24,675 nucleotides of DNA from JBGCED01 sp045106055 (lineage in GTDB: Bacteria > Pseudomonadota > Alphaproteobacteria > CBDDJK01). Within the stretch, counting starts at the first letter, position 1. The number at the start of each line of letters is the position of its first letter. Of this stretch, positions 1 through 7,231 are shown one piece after another. The stretch lies in assembly GCA_045106055.1 (NCBI GenBank), contig JBGCED010000085.1, positions 1 to 24,675 on the forward strand. Direction: 5' to 3'. Both the position numbers and the translations under genes were made by a program. Under the pieces are notes generated by a model. That model worked only from the letters and a program-made list of their open reading frames with translations. It was not told the origin of the DNA and did not search any database.

Positions 1-100
1 TCCAAAAGGAACTTAACAACATCATTGAAATACAAAGCAGCAAGGTGCGAAAAATCAAGCCAAAACGCCTATTTAAAAAAAGAAAAATCTGGCCCTAACC

Positions 101-149
101 AATTTAATATAAATGGAATGAAACGCATGTCCCTAGCCCAAGATAACGC
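101..149 (+). repeat. 49-bp direct repeat, copy 1 (duplicated pyrE start)
   Basis: This 49-base stretch is identical, base for base, to 219-267, at an offset of 118 bases. It runs from AATTTAATATAAATGG through the pyrE start codons to the eleventh pyrE codon. After the repeat this copy diverges at once into a hairpin-forming sequence and does not continue as pyrE. The short words AAGGTG and CAAAACGCC also occur upstream of both copies, so an older, larger duplication is possible. Confidence 0.95.
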
Positions 150-225
150 GCATCACCGTGAAGGTGAGCGCAAACATAAAAAAACTTGTTTTAAACAAAA
201 CGCCCAAAATAAAGCCTTAATTTAA
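118..225 (+). CDS. Possible 35-residue leader peptide or scar ORF upstream of pyrE
   Basis: An ATG in repeat copy 1 opens a reading frame that begins with the same residues as PyrE (MKRMSLAQDNA). It then continues into a basic, hydrophilic tail and stops at 223-225, ten bases before the pyrE ATG. The frame is also open upstream to an ATG at 25. The stop just ahead of pyrE would allow reinitiation or translation-coupled control, but it could equally be a by-product of the duplication. There is no good ribosome-binding site and no recognised domain. It is a weak gene call, listed because of its position. Confidence 0.2.
   Translation: MKRMSLAQDNAHHREGERKHKKTCFKQNAQNKALI
148..171 (+). promoter_or_regulatory. 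Strong hairpin in the pyrE leader
   Basis: GCGC (148-151) pairs with GCGC (168-171) and TCACC (153-157) with GGTGA (163-167). One A is bulged and the loop is GTGAA, giving nine base pairs. No U-run follows directly, so it is not a classic intrinsic terminator. Its place between the two repeat copies and just ahead of pyrE would suit an attenuator or an RNA-stability element. The structure is plain in the sequence; the function is a guess. Confidence 0.4.
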
Positions 226-267
226 TATAAATGGAATGAAACGCATGTCCCTAGCCCAAGATAACGC
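219..267 (+). repeat. 49-bp direct repeat, copy 2 (genuine pyrE start)
   Basis: This is the second, identical copy. It provides the real translation start and first eleven codons of pyrE. The bases on either side differ from those flanking copy 1, so the perfect match is confined to these 49 bases. Confidence 0.95.
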
Positions 268-919
268 CTTATATCCTTTTAAACGCTATGCTGAAATGAC
301 CGCCAGCATTTTGCTTGAAACAAAAGCAGTGATGCTAAGCCCCGATAAGCCTTTTACCCTTACCAGTGGCAGGCAAAGCCCTGTTTATGTGGATTGCAGG
401 CGACTTATTGCCTTTCCGCGTGCGCGTGCGCAGCTAATGGATATGGGGGTAAGCTTGATTAACCATCATGTTGGCTATGACAAAATCGATGTGGTTGCGG
501 GCGGTGAAACGGCGGGCATTCCCTTTGCAACCATGCTGGCAGAGCGCATGAATCTGCCCCTATGCTATATTCGTAAAAAACCAAAGGGCTTTGGGCGAAA
601 TGCAAGAATAGAGGGAAATGTTACCGAAGGTCAAACTGCCTTAATGGTCGAGGATATGACGACCGATGGTGGCTCTAAATTATCCTTTATTGATGGGTTA
701 CGCGATGCGGGCGCGGTGTGCAATCATTGTTTTGTGATCTTTCAATATGGTATTTTTCCTGATAAGATGAAACAGTTGGAAGCGCATGATTTATCGTTAT
801 TTTCGCTTGCAGATTGGTGGGATGTGCTTGCCATTGCCAAAGCGCGCCAAAGTTTTAATTCGCAGCAATTTGACAATATTGAACGGTTTTTAAACAGCCC
901 GCTGGATTGGCAGGCATAA
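236..919 (+). CDS. pyrE: Orotate phosphoribosyltransferase
   Basis: This cytoplasmic enzyme transfers the phosphoribosyl group of PRPP to orotate to make orotidine 5'-phosphate, the fifth step of de novo UMP synthesis. The product has 227 residues, the usual size. The PRPP-binding loop VEDMTTDGGSK is at about residues 138-148. The flexible catalytic loop with conserved lysines (RKKPKGFGR) is at 113-121, and the substrate segment TSGRQSPVYVDCR at 43-55. Two in-frame ATGs, at 236 and 245, are possible starts. Neither has a strong Shine-Dalgarno sequence; TGGA lies nine bases before 245. I kept the longer form. The start lies inside copy 2 of a perfect 49-bp repeat. The next gene begins 75 bases downstream. 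Confidence 0.95.
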   Translation: MKRMSLAQDNALYPFKRYAEMTASILLETKAVMLSPDKPFTLTSGRQSPVYVDCRRLIAFPRARAQLMDMGVSLINHHVGYDKIDVVAGGETAGIPFATMLAERMNLPLCYIRKKPKGFGRNARIEGNVTEGQTALMVEDMTTDGGSKLSFIDGLRDAGAVCNHCFVIFQYGIFPDKMKQLEAHDLSLFSLADWWDVLAIAKARQSFNSQQFDNIERFLNSPLDWQA

Positions 920-994
920 TATCTGCCCCCCTCTGCAAACAAAGCCCTTTTAAAAAAAGCGGCGATTGAATGCAAAAAGAAGGAAACAATAAAT

Positions 995-1318
995 ATGCGA
1001 TTGGTGAAATATTGCCTATGGATTATCTTGGTGGTTGCGGTTGTGTTTTTGACCTTGAATAACTTGCATTCTGCGCCTGTTAATTTATTCCCGCTTCCCT
1101 ATACGCTAGAGGTGCCGCTTATCCTGATCATTTATGCATCCATTCTGTTTGGCGCGGTGACGGGCGCTGCCATCGCCGCCTTTGGCTTTATCCCGACCCA
1201 TTATGCCTTAAAAATACAAACTGCTGAAAATAATAAGTTGCGGGCTAAATTAATGGAATATGAAACATCAAAAGAAGCCGATCAAGCCGATTCTAAATCG
1301 CCCATAATTTCACCATGA
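995..1318 (+). CDS. LapA-domain (DUF1049) inner-membrane protein
   Basis: This 107-residue protein has two hydrophobic membrane segments, at about residues 5-25 and 38-66, followed by a short polar, charged tail that may form a coiled coil (about 72-95). The layout and the LNNLHSAPVNLFPLPYTL-type region between the helices match the LapA/DUF1049 family. In E. coli, LapA acts with LapB to control LPS assembly by way of LpxC turnover. An alphaproteobacterial member need not do the same, so I give no symbol. A good ribosome-binding site (AAGGA) precedes the ATG. The stop overlaps the next gene's start by four bases (ATGA), implying translational coupling. Confidence 0.8.
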   Translation: MRLVKYCLWIILVVAVVFLTLNNLHSAPVNLFPLPYTLEVPLILIIYASILFGAVTGAAIAAFGFIPTHYALKIQTAENNKLRAKLMEYETSKEADQADSKSPIISP

Positions 1319-1701
1319 CCCGCATAAAGACCCAAATTCAAATTTTATGTTTGATCGCAGGCATGGCAAGCATGATTGCTTTAGGGCTTATTGCGCGGGC
1401 GCAGCCCCTATATGCTGCCGAATTATTGATGTTTGAAACCAAGGGCTGCCCTTATTGCGCACTATGGCGACAAGAAATTGGCGTGATTTACCCCAAAACG
1501 GCCGAGGGGGCGCTTGCCCCGCTTCGCGTGATTGACATGCACAAGCCCATGCCCGATGATTTGGTAAAGCTTAAGCCTGTGCGCTATTCGCCAACCTTTA
1601 TTTTATTTAAAGACAACGAAGAAATCGGACGGATCACGGGCTACCCAGGAGAGGATTTTTTCTGGCCAATGCTTGCAAACCTGCTTGAAACGCCATTTTA
1701 A
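1315..1701 (+). CDS. Periplasmic thioredoxin-like protein (CPYC)
   Basis: This 128-residue thioredoxin-fold protein has an N-terminal hydrophobic signal or anchor (about 8-35, possible cleavage after LYAA). The redox motif CPYC is at 45-48, within KGCPYCALWRQ. The family's cis-proline is in RYSPTF at P93. It most resembles the small SoxS/thioredoxin-like periplasmic proteins of alphaproteobacteria, which are thought to act as thiol-disulphide reductants. A substrate cannot be deduced; cytochrome c or copper-site maturation is conceivable, but the oxidase genes are far away. It overlaps the LapA-domain gene by four bases, so the two are probably co-transcribed. Confidence 0.75.
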   Translation: MTRIKTQIQILCLIAGMASMIALGLIARAQPLYAAELLMFETKGCPYCALWRQEIGVIYPKTAEGALAPLRVIDMHKPMPDDLVKLKPVRYSPTFILFKDNEEIGRITGYPGEDFFWPMLANLLETPF

Positions 1702-1741
1702 ACCTGCATATCCCATCTAAATTTCTTGTGAAATTTTTTGT

Positions 1742-1770
1742 TTGAATTCAGGCATGAAATCCTGCATATT
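1742..1770 (+). promoter_or_regulatory. Possible sigma-70-type promoter for the motA-like gene
   Basis: TTGAAT (1742-1747) and CATATT (1765-1770) are 17 bases apart, each matching four of six consensus bases. They lie in the 119-base gap ahead of the MotA-type gene. The same stretch can fold into a short imperfect hairpin (CAGG 1749-1752 with CCTG 1761-1764). The call is weak and rests on spacing and position only. Confidence 0.3.
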
Positions 1771-1820
1771 CAAAAAAATTCAGTTAAAATATGTAACCAT
1801 AACGCGATTGTGCAAACGCC

Positions 1821-2615
1821 ATGTCTATAAACACGCTTTTATCCTTCATCTTTGCCTTGAGCCTGTTTATCTTCGCAATTTTTATTGGCACATCCAATGT
1901 GCTTATCTTTCTTGATTTTTCAAGCTTGCTGATGGTGGTTGGCGGCACATTTGCCGCAACTTTTTTGGGGCAGGAAGCGCGCTATGTGATGATGGCGCTG
2001 CGTGCGATCTTTGGCATGTTTGCGGTTTACAAGCAAGGGCGCAGCATTTTAAACCAAGATGTGGGGCGGATCATCCGCTGGGGCTATCTTGTTCAGCAAA
2101 AAGGCTTGCCCGCGCTTGAGGGGGAACTTGGCAAGGTGCGCAACGATCCCTTCTTAACCTTTGGCGTTGAATTATTGCTTTCAGGATATAATGGCACAGA
2201 TGTGCGCGATTCACTTGAAAATGTCATGCAGACAACTTATGAACGCTCGATGGTGGTTGTCAGCATCCTTAAAGGGATGGCGCAAGCTGCCCCTGCTTTT
2301 GGCATGATTGGAACTTTGGTGGGGCTGATTATCATGCTTGATAATATGGCGGGCGATCCTAGCATGCTGGGAAAAGGGCTTGCTGTTGCGCTTAACACAA
2401 CGCTTTATGGGGTGCTGCTCGCTCGATTTTCATTGATCCCAGCGGCAAATAAATTAACCCAGCGCCATCAAATCACGCGGTTTCGTCATACTTTATTGAT
2501 TGAGGGGATGTCAAATCTTGCGGAACGGCGTAATCCTCGGCTAATTCAAGATCGGATGAACAGCCTGCTTGATCCTGCGATTCGCTTTAACATTGACAAG
2601 CAAATCCGAAATTAA
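1821..2615 (+). CDS. motA: MotA/PomA-type stator channel subunit
   Basis: This 264-residue inner-membrane protein of the MotA/TolQ/ExbB superfamily has the full MotA layout. There are two N-terminal membrane segments (about 5-22 and 30-48) and a large cytoplasmic loop (50-145). Two further membrane segments follow, at about 147-172 and 184-206. The conserved prolines expected in MotA are visible (P158 in AAPAFGMIGTLVGLI, P207 in SLIPAAN). With its MotB partner, encoded three bases downstream, it would form an ion-driven stator that turns the flagellar motor. No flagellar structural gene lies in the window. The size fits true MotA/PomA and not the much longer ZorA defence proteins. Whether it uses protons or sodium cannot be told. 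Confidence 0.85.
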   Translation: MSINTLLSFIFALSLFIFAIFIGTSNVLIFLDFSSLLMVVGGTFAATFLGQEARYVMMALRAIFGMFAVYKQGRSILNQDVGRIIRWGYLVQQKGLPALEGELGKVRNDPFLTFGVELLLSGYNGTDVRDSLENVMQTTYERSMVVVSILKGMAQAAPAFGMIGTLVGLIIMLDNMAGDPSMLGKGLAVALNTTLYGVLLARFSLIPAANKLTQRHQITRFRHTLLIEGMSNLAERRNPRLIQDRMNSLLDPAIRFNIDKQIRN

Positions 2616-2618
2616 GCC

Positions 2619-3284
2619 ATGTCGATCAAGCCGCCCGAAGAAATTCCTGAAGAGCCCGAAGATTGGATCGTTACTTATGCGGATGCCATCACCTTGCTGC
2701 TGGCCTTTTTCGTTATCTTGGTGAGCTTTTCCAAAGTAAATATTCCCCAATTTGAAGCCGTTCAAGCGGGGATCAAAGATCAGCTTGGCGGGGCTGTTGA
2801 TTCTGAACGCCCGATCTTTTCCCTGATGAGCCAAATGCAGATGGTCATGCAAGAACAGCAGCAAGTTGACCCTTCGAATGTTGATGTTGGCTATGATGAT
2901 CAAGGCATTATCATGGAATTTGCCTCGGGAAATTTATTTGAACCTGGATCGGTGGAATTAACGCCGCAAGCAAAGCAAATTTTAATGCGGATTAAACAGG
3001 AACTAGAAGTGCCGCCTTTTGATATTTTTCTGATCGCGGTTGAAGGTCATACCGATGACACGCCAATTTCAAGCCCCTATTACCCTTCAAATTGGGAATT
3101 ATCATCCGCGCGCGCGGCAAGGGTTGTCCGTTATTTTCAAGAGCTTGGCTTTGACCCTGCTTGGTTAAAAGCAAGCGGTTATGCTGATACAAGGCCGCTT
3201 TTTCCCAATCGCGGACTGGATGGTGCGCCCATTCCAGAAAACCAAGCGCGCAATCGACGAATCACCATCAGGCTGCACCCGTAA
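2619..3284 (+). CDS. motB: MotB-type stator subunit with OmpA peptidoglycan-binding domain
   Basis: The 221-residue partner of the MotA-type gene just upstream. A short acidic N-terminal tail leads into one membrane helix (about 17-41) with the signature DWIVTYADAITLLLAFF. Asp22 is the expected ion-binding residue. The periplasmic C-terminal half (about 95-221) is an OmpA-like domain with EGHTDDTPI (142-150), NWELSSARA (158-166) and NRRITI (212-217), which anchors the stator to peptidoglycan. It is shorter than many MotB proteins (about 250-310), mainly through a short linker. The pair is probably one operon with its own promoter. Confidence 0.85.
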   Translation: MSIKPPEEIPEEPEDWIVTYADAITLLLAFFVILVSFSKVNIPQFEAVQAGIKDQLGGAVDSERPIFSLMSQMQMVMQEQQQVDPSNVDVGYDDQGIIMEFASGNLFEPGSVELTPQAKQILMRIKQELEVPPFDIFLIAVEGHTDDTPISSPYYPSNWELSSARAARVVRYFQELGFDPAWLKASGYADTRPLFPNRGLDGAPIPENQARNRRITIRLHP

Positions 3285-3393
3285 GGCAAAGCTTGTAATT
3301 TTATGATAAAAAACAATTTTTTGCTTTATTTAAGCACTATTAGCTTGTAATGATATTAATAAGCACAATAATTCATAACTGGAAAATGACAGC

Positions 3394-4218
3394 ATGACTT
3401 TTGCGATAAAATTTTGGGGTGTACGCGGATCGGTGGCCTGTCCATCGCCATCACATATTGGTTTTGGCGGTAATACAAGCTGCGTTGAGATTTTTACTGA
3501 CACCCAAACCATAATCTTTGATGCGGGAACGGGCATCCGCATGCTGGGGCTTGACCTGCTGGAGCGTCAAATCACCCATGCCAATATCCTGCTATCCCAT
3601 ACCCATTGGGATCATATTAATGGATTTCCATTTTTCTCACCCGCCTTTGTCGAGGGGAATCATTTTACCGTGCGTGCAGGTCATATTGATGTTGAAGATG
3701 GCGGCATTAAACAAGTATTTGCTGGGCAAATGGCACAGCCTTTCTTCCCCGTTCCGCTTGAAGCAATGCGCGGCACTTTGCATTTTGAAAATTTCAAAGC
3801 GGGTGAGCAATTCCAAATTGAGGATATTACCATTAAAACAGCACCGCTAAACCATCCCAATGGGGCAACGGGGTATCGGGTGGAGTATCAAGGAAAATCA
3901 GCATGCTATATTACCGATACCGAACATACGCCAGGGGTGCTGGATAAAAACATCCTTGATTTAATCCAAGGAGCGGATTTGGTGATTTATGACAGCACCT
4001 ATACCGAAGAGGAATTTCCGTCCAAAATTGGTTGGGGACATTCCACTTGGGAACAAGGCATTAAACTTTGTGAAAAGGCTGGCGCGCATATGCTTGCCGT
4101 CTTCCACCATGACCCAACCCATGATGATGAATTCATGGAGCATCTGGAAGAAGAGGTAAGGCGGCGCTGGTCAGGGGCAACGGTCGCGCGCGAAGGCATG
4201 ACGCTTCGTTTATTGTAA
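3394..4218 (+). CDS. MBL-fold metallo-hydrolase
   Basis: This 274-residue cytoplasmic protein of the metallo-beta-lactamase fold lacks a signal peptide. Metal-binding motifs appear in order: HTHWDH (69-74), H154 in LNHPNG, D175 in TDTEH, D200 in YDSTY and H216 in WGHST. A late FHHDPTHDD (237-245) may supply another ligand. The N-terminal KFWGVRGSVACPSP segment is typical of the COG1235-like group, which includes phosphodiesterases related to RNase Z and PhnP. No neighbour indicates the substrate, so only the class is assigned. The gene is preceded by a 109-base gap that contains the 10-bp word AGCTTGTAAT twice (3290 and 3342). Confidence 0.8.
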   Translation: MTFAIKFWGVRGSVACPSPSHIGFGGNTSCVEIFTDTQTIIFDAGTGIRMLGLDLLERQITHANILLSHTHWDHINGFPFFSPAFVEGNHFTVRAGHIDVEDGGIKQVFAGQMAQPFFPVPLEAMRGTLHFENFKAGEQFQIEDITIKTAPLNHPNGATGYRVEYQGKSACYITDTEHTPGVLDKNILDLIQGADLVIYDSTYTEEEFPSKIGWGHSTWEQGIKLCEKAGAHMLAVFHHDPTHDDEFMEHLEEEVRRRWSGATVAREGMTLRLL

Positions 4219-4254
4219 ATTATAAACCACAAACCATAATTTATATTTTATAAC

Positions 4255-5394
4255 ATGAATATTAGCGATGCAAAAAATATTCTGATCGTAAAATTTGGAT
4301 CGTTGGGGGATTGTTATCAAACGATTCCCACTATTTTCAGCCTATATCATTATTTGCAATCCAAACATAGCAATGATATGCGCATTACACTGATTACCCA
4401 GCCTGAATTTGAAAATCTGTTCAATAATTGCCCATGGATTGATCGGGTCATCCCTTTAGAGCGTCCAAGCAGCCGTAATTTTATCAAAATCCGTCAAATA
4501 GCGCAATTCATCTTGGATTTTGAATTTGACTGTGTGCTTGATTTACAACTGAATCGCTTGTCGCAGCGCATTAGCAAACGCTTAACCAATTCATCCGTGC
4601 TAACGATCAGCAACACACCGCATGCAAAGATCAGCTTAGAACAGCCTGAGGGAATGCAGCGGAGCGGGACAGATCAGCTAAATGCGCTTATGACATTGCT
4701 GGAAATCCCTGCTAAACCGTTCATGCCCAGTGATTTAGGCTGGCTTGCGGGGGTGCAAAATTCATTTGAATGGTTGGAGCTGCAGCGTAAGGTTCTGCTT
4801 GCCGTTGGCGCCAGCAATGGCAAAGGAAGCCGCAAATCCTGGCCCGCGCGTTGCTATGCAGAATTATCGGATATATTGCTGCTAAACGGCTTCACGCCCG
4901 TGCTGGTTGGCAATGAATTTGAAACTGCCATCGGGCAAAAAATTGAAGCAAAGGCGCGCAAAGTCGATGATATGATCGGCAAAACAAATCTTGAAGGCGT
5001 TTCGCAATTAATGAATGAATCGGTTGCAATCATCGGCAATGATACGGGATTAATGCATCTTGCGCCCTTGCTGAATGTGCCGTCAGTTACCCTATTTGGG
5101 CATCAAACCCGCCCTGAATTGCATGCTGCCAAGGGAAAATTTGCCACCCATATTCAAGTGGATATTCTGGAAAATCTTGATCCGACTCGCGTTTTTGATC
5201 GCATGATGGATGTATATAGCTATAGAACAAGGCTGCGACTTGCCAGTTTGAAAGCCCGCAAGTCAAAACCGATGCAAAATGATGATGAACCGCATGCGCC
5301 GCTCGAGACAAAAGACAATGCAGGCACCCATCGCTTCCTTGATGTATCACATTTTGATCGTAACAATAAAGACCCCATCTTGCTTGATGATTAA
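4255..5394 (+). CDS. Glycosyltransferase family 9 (heptosyltransferase-like)
   Basis: A 379-residue GT-B fold protein related to ADP-heptose:LPS heptosyltransferases, which add sugars to the LPS core at the inner face of the cytoplasmic membrane. The N-terminal motif VKFGSLGDCYQTIP is at 12-25. The C-terminal donor-site region has AVGASNGKGSRKSWP (183-197) and the family hallmark GNDTGLMHLA (261-270). About 50 residues after 330 form a polar, charged tail without family similarity that I can see. It sits directly upstream of kdsB, consistent with a shared role in LPS core assembly. The donor sugar cannot be deduced. Confidence 0.82.
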   Translation: MNISDAKNILIVKFGSLGDCYQTIPTIFSLYHYLQSKHSNDMRITLITQPEFENLFNNCPWIDRVIPLERPSSRNFIKIRQIAQFILDFEFDCVLDLQLNRLSQRISKRLTNSSVLTISNTPHAKISLEQPEGMQRSGTDQLNALMTLLEIPAKPFMPSDLGWLAGVQNSFEWLELQRKVLLAVGASNGKGSRKSWPARCYAELSDILLLNGFTPVLVGNEFETAIGQKIEAKARKVDDMIGKTNLEGVSQLMNESVAIIGNDTGLMHLAPLLNVPSVTLFGHQTRPELHAAKGKFATHIQVDILENLDPTRVFDRMMDVYSYRTRLRLASLKARKSKPMQNDDEPHAPLETKDNAGTHRFLDVSHFDRNNKDPILLDD

Positions 5395-5408
5395 AGATAA
5401 GGATTGCG

Positions 5409-6200
5409 TTGCTTAACATGAATCAAACATCAAATCACCGCCATCATCCCATCATCATTATTCCTGCGCGGCTGCATTCGGTGCGGCTGCCAAACAAGCC
5501 CCTTGCCGATATAAATGGGCGGGCAATGATTTTGCATTGCATGGACCGCGCGCTTGAAGCTGACATTGCCCCCGTTCTGATTGCCGCAGCTGATCCAGAA
5601 ATTGTTGATCTGGTGACGGATGCTGGCGGCAATGCGATCTTAACAGACCCCCAGCTTCCAAGCGGTTCTGATCGTGTATTTGCTGCGCTTGAAGCCTATG
5701 ATCCAAAGCGCCGCCATGATTTAATTTTAAACCTGCAAGGGGATTTGCCAGGGCTTCCCCCCGAATATTTAATCCGCTTGCGGGATATTTTAATTCAAGA
5801 TTCAAAATGCGATATTTCTTCGCTGGCAAGCCCCATGGATTATGAACAAGCACAAAATCCAAATTTTGTTAAAGCGATTGCGGGGCTTACCAATATTGGG
5901 GATCAAGCTTATAGCATTGGCTTTACCCGGGCGGTTGCACCATGGGCGCAATCCATGCATGATCAATCCTATTTGCATCATATTGGGCTTTATGGCTGGC
6001 GGCGCGATGCCTTGGAACGCTTTGTTGCCCTGCCCCCTTCCATGCTTGAACAGCGTGAACGCCTGGAACAGCTGCGCGCGCTGGAGGCTGGAATGCGCCT
6101 TAAACTGGAATTGGTTGCAACCTGCCCTGCTGGTGTTGACACGCAAGCAGAACTAGCGCTTGCAAGACTTGCTCTTGCGCCAAAAAAACGCTATAGCTAA
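5409..6200 (+). CDS. kdsB: 3-deoxy-manno-octulosonate cytidylyltransferase (CMP-Kdo synthetase)
   Basis: Activates Kdo with CTP to give CMP-Kdo, the donor used to build the LPS inner core on lipid A. Family motifs are IPARLHSVRLPNKPL (18-32), SGSDRV (85-90) and LQGDLP (109-114), the last holding the metal-binding aspartate. The length of about 260 is normal. The start is uncertain. A TTG at 5409 lies five bases after AAGGA (5399-5403), a better spacing than the ATG at 5418, which is 14 bases away; I chose TTG. The gene follows the GT9 gene closely and precedes accA by 35 bases. Confidence 0.9.
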   Translation: MLNMNQTSNHRHHPIIIIPARLHSVRLPNKPLADINGRAMILHCMDRALEADIAPVLIAAADPEIVDLVTDAGGNAILTDPQLPSGSDRVFAALEAYDPKRRHDLILNLQGDLPGLPPEYLIRLRDILIQDSKCDISSLASPMDYEQAQNPNFVKAIAGLTNIGDQAYSIGFTRAVAPWAQSMHDQSYLHHIGLYGWRRDALERFVALPPSMLEQRERLEQLRALEAGMRLKLELVATCPAGVDTQAELALARLALAPKKRYS

Positions 6201-6235
6201 TTTCGTTTATTTTTATGCCATAGGAATGATACCGC

Positions 6236-7231
6236 ATGACCAATTATCTAGATTTTGAATCACAAATTTCCGAAATGGACGGCAAGATCAAAGAGCTTCG
6301 CCACATCTCGGATTCAGGATCATTAGACATTGCAACCGAAATTAAACGCTTGGAACATAAAATCCAACGCCAGCTTGAGCAATTATATAAAAAGCTGGAC
6401 CCTTGGCGCAAGGTTCAAGTGGCAAGACATCCAGATCGCCCGCGCTTTAAAAGCTATATTGATCAGTTGATTACCGATTTTCAACCCCTATGCGGCGATC
6501 GCAATTATGGCGATGATCACGCAATCATTGGCGGCATGGGGCGGTTTAATGGGCGCTCCGTGATGGTCATTGGCAGCGAAAAAGGGAATGATGTTGAAAG
6601 CCGTATCCATCATAATTTTGGCATGGCAAGACCCGAGGGTTACCGCAAAGCAATGCGATTAATGCAGCTGGCGCAGCAATTTAATCTGCCCGTCATTAGC
6701 TTTGTGGATACGCCAGGGGCTTATCCTGGTGTTGGTGCGGAAGAACGCGGGCAAGCAGAAGCGATTGCAAGATCCATCGCAACCTGTTTAAGCATTCGCG
6801 TGCCAATCATATCACTGATTGTTGGCGAAGGTGGATCGGGCGGCGCAATCGCGATTGCAACAGGGGATCGGGTCGCAATGCTGGAACATTCAATCTATAG
6901 CGTTATTTCACCCGAAGGCTGCGCATCAATTTTGTGGCGCGGCGGCGGGGATCATGTCAAGGCTGCTGCCGAAGCCTTGAAGCTTACCGCACAAGATTTA
7001 AAATCGCTGGAATTGATTGACCATATCATTGAAGAACCGCTTGGCGGGGCGCATCGTTTTCCAAAACATGTCATTAAGCTTGCGGGGGAATTCATTCAAT
7101 CCGCCTTGGATACGCTAAATGAAGTTGATGCTGATTCGTTAATTACCATGCGCGAAGAAAAATATTTGGCGATGGGCAGGCTAAAAACCGATCCGCCCGC
7201 CAGCCGATTAAGCACCGCAAAATCTGCATAA
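6236..7231 (+). CDS. accA: Acetyl-CoA carboxylase, carboxyltransferase subunit alpha
   Basis: With AccD it forms the carboxyltransferase that moves the carboxyl group from biotin to acetyl-CoA, making malonyl-CoA, the first committed step of fatty-acid synthesis. The 331 residues match the family length (about 317-325) plus a short C-terminal extension. Clear motifs are PLCGDRNYGDDHAIIGG (84-100), VDTPGAYPGVGAEERGQ (157-173), GEGGSGGA (197-204) and YSVISPEGCASILWR (221-235). The N-terminal 20-55 region is a charged helix typical of AccA. The stop overlaps the next start by one base (TAATG), so zapE is translationally coupled. Confidence 0.96.
   Translation: MTNYLDFESQISEMDGKIKELRHISDSGSLDIATEIKRLEHKIQRQLEQLYKKLDPWRKVQVARHPDRPRFKSYIDQLITDFQPLCGDRNYGDDHAIIGGMGRFNGRSVMVIGSEKGNDVESRIHHNFGMARPEGYRKAMRLMQLAQQFNLPVISFVDTPGAYPGVGAEERGQAEAIARSIATCLSIRVPIISLIVGEGGSGGAIAIATGDRVAMLEHSIYSVISPEGCASILWRGGGDHVKAAAEALKLTAQDLKSLELIDHIIEEPLGGAHRFPKHVIKLAGEFIQSALDTLNEVDADSLITMREEKYLAMGRLKTDPPASRLSTAKSA

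Noticed and set aside
2541..2903. 120-residue frame antisense to the MotA/MotB junction
   Set aside because: It is a shadow of two well-supported genes and has no recognisable domain.
1821..3284. ZorA/ZorB (Zorya defence) reading of the MotA/MotB pair
   Set aside because: ZorA is much longer with an extended tail, and no ZorC, ZorD or ZorE gene follows. The sizes fit flagellar-type stators.
5458..5862. 134-residue frame antisense to kdsB
   Set aside because: The kdsB frame carries all family motifs; the antisense frame has none and is a shadow.
5802..6146. 114-residue frame antisense to kdsB, and a 104-residue + frame at 5842-6156
   Set aside because: Both overlap kdsB in other frames and have atypical composition for a protein.
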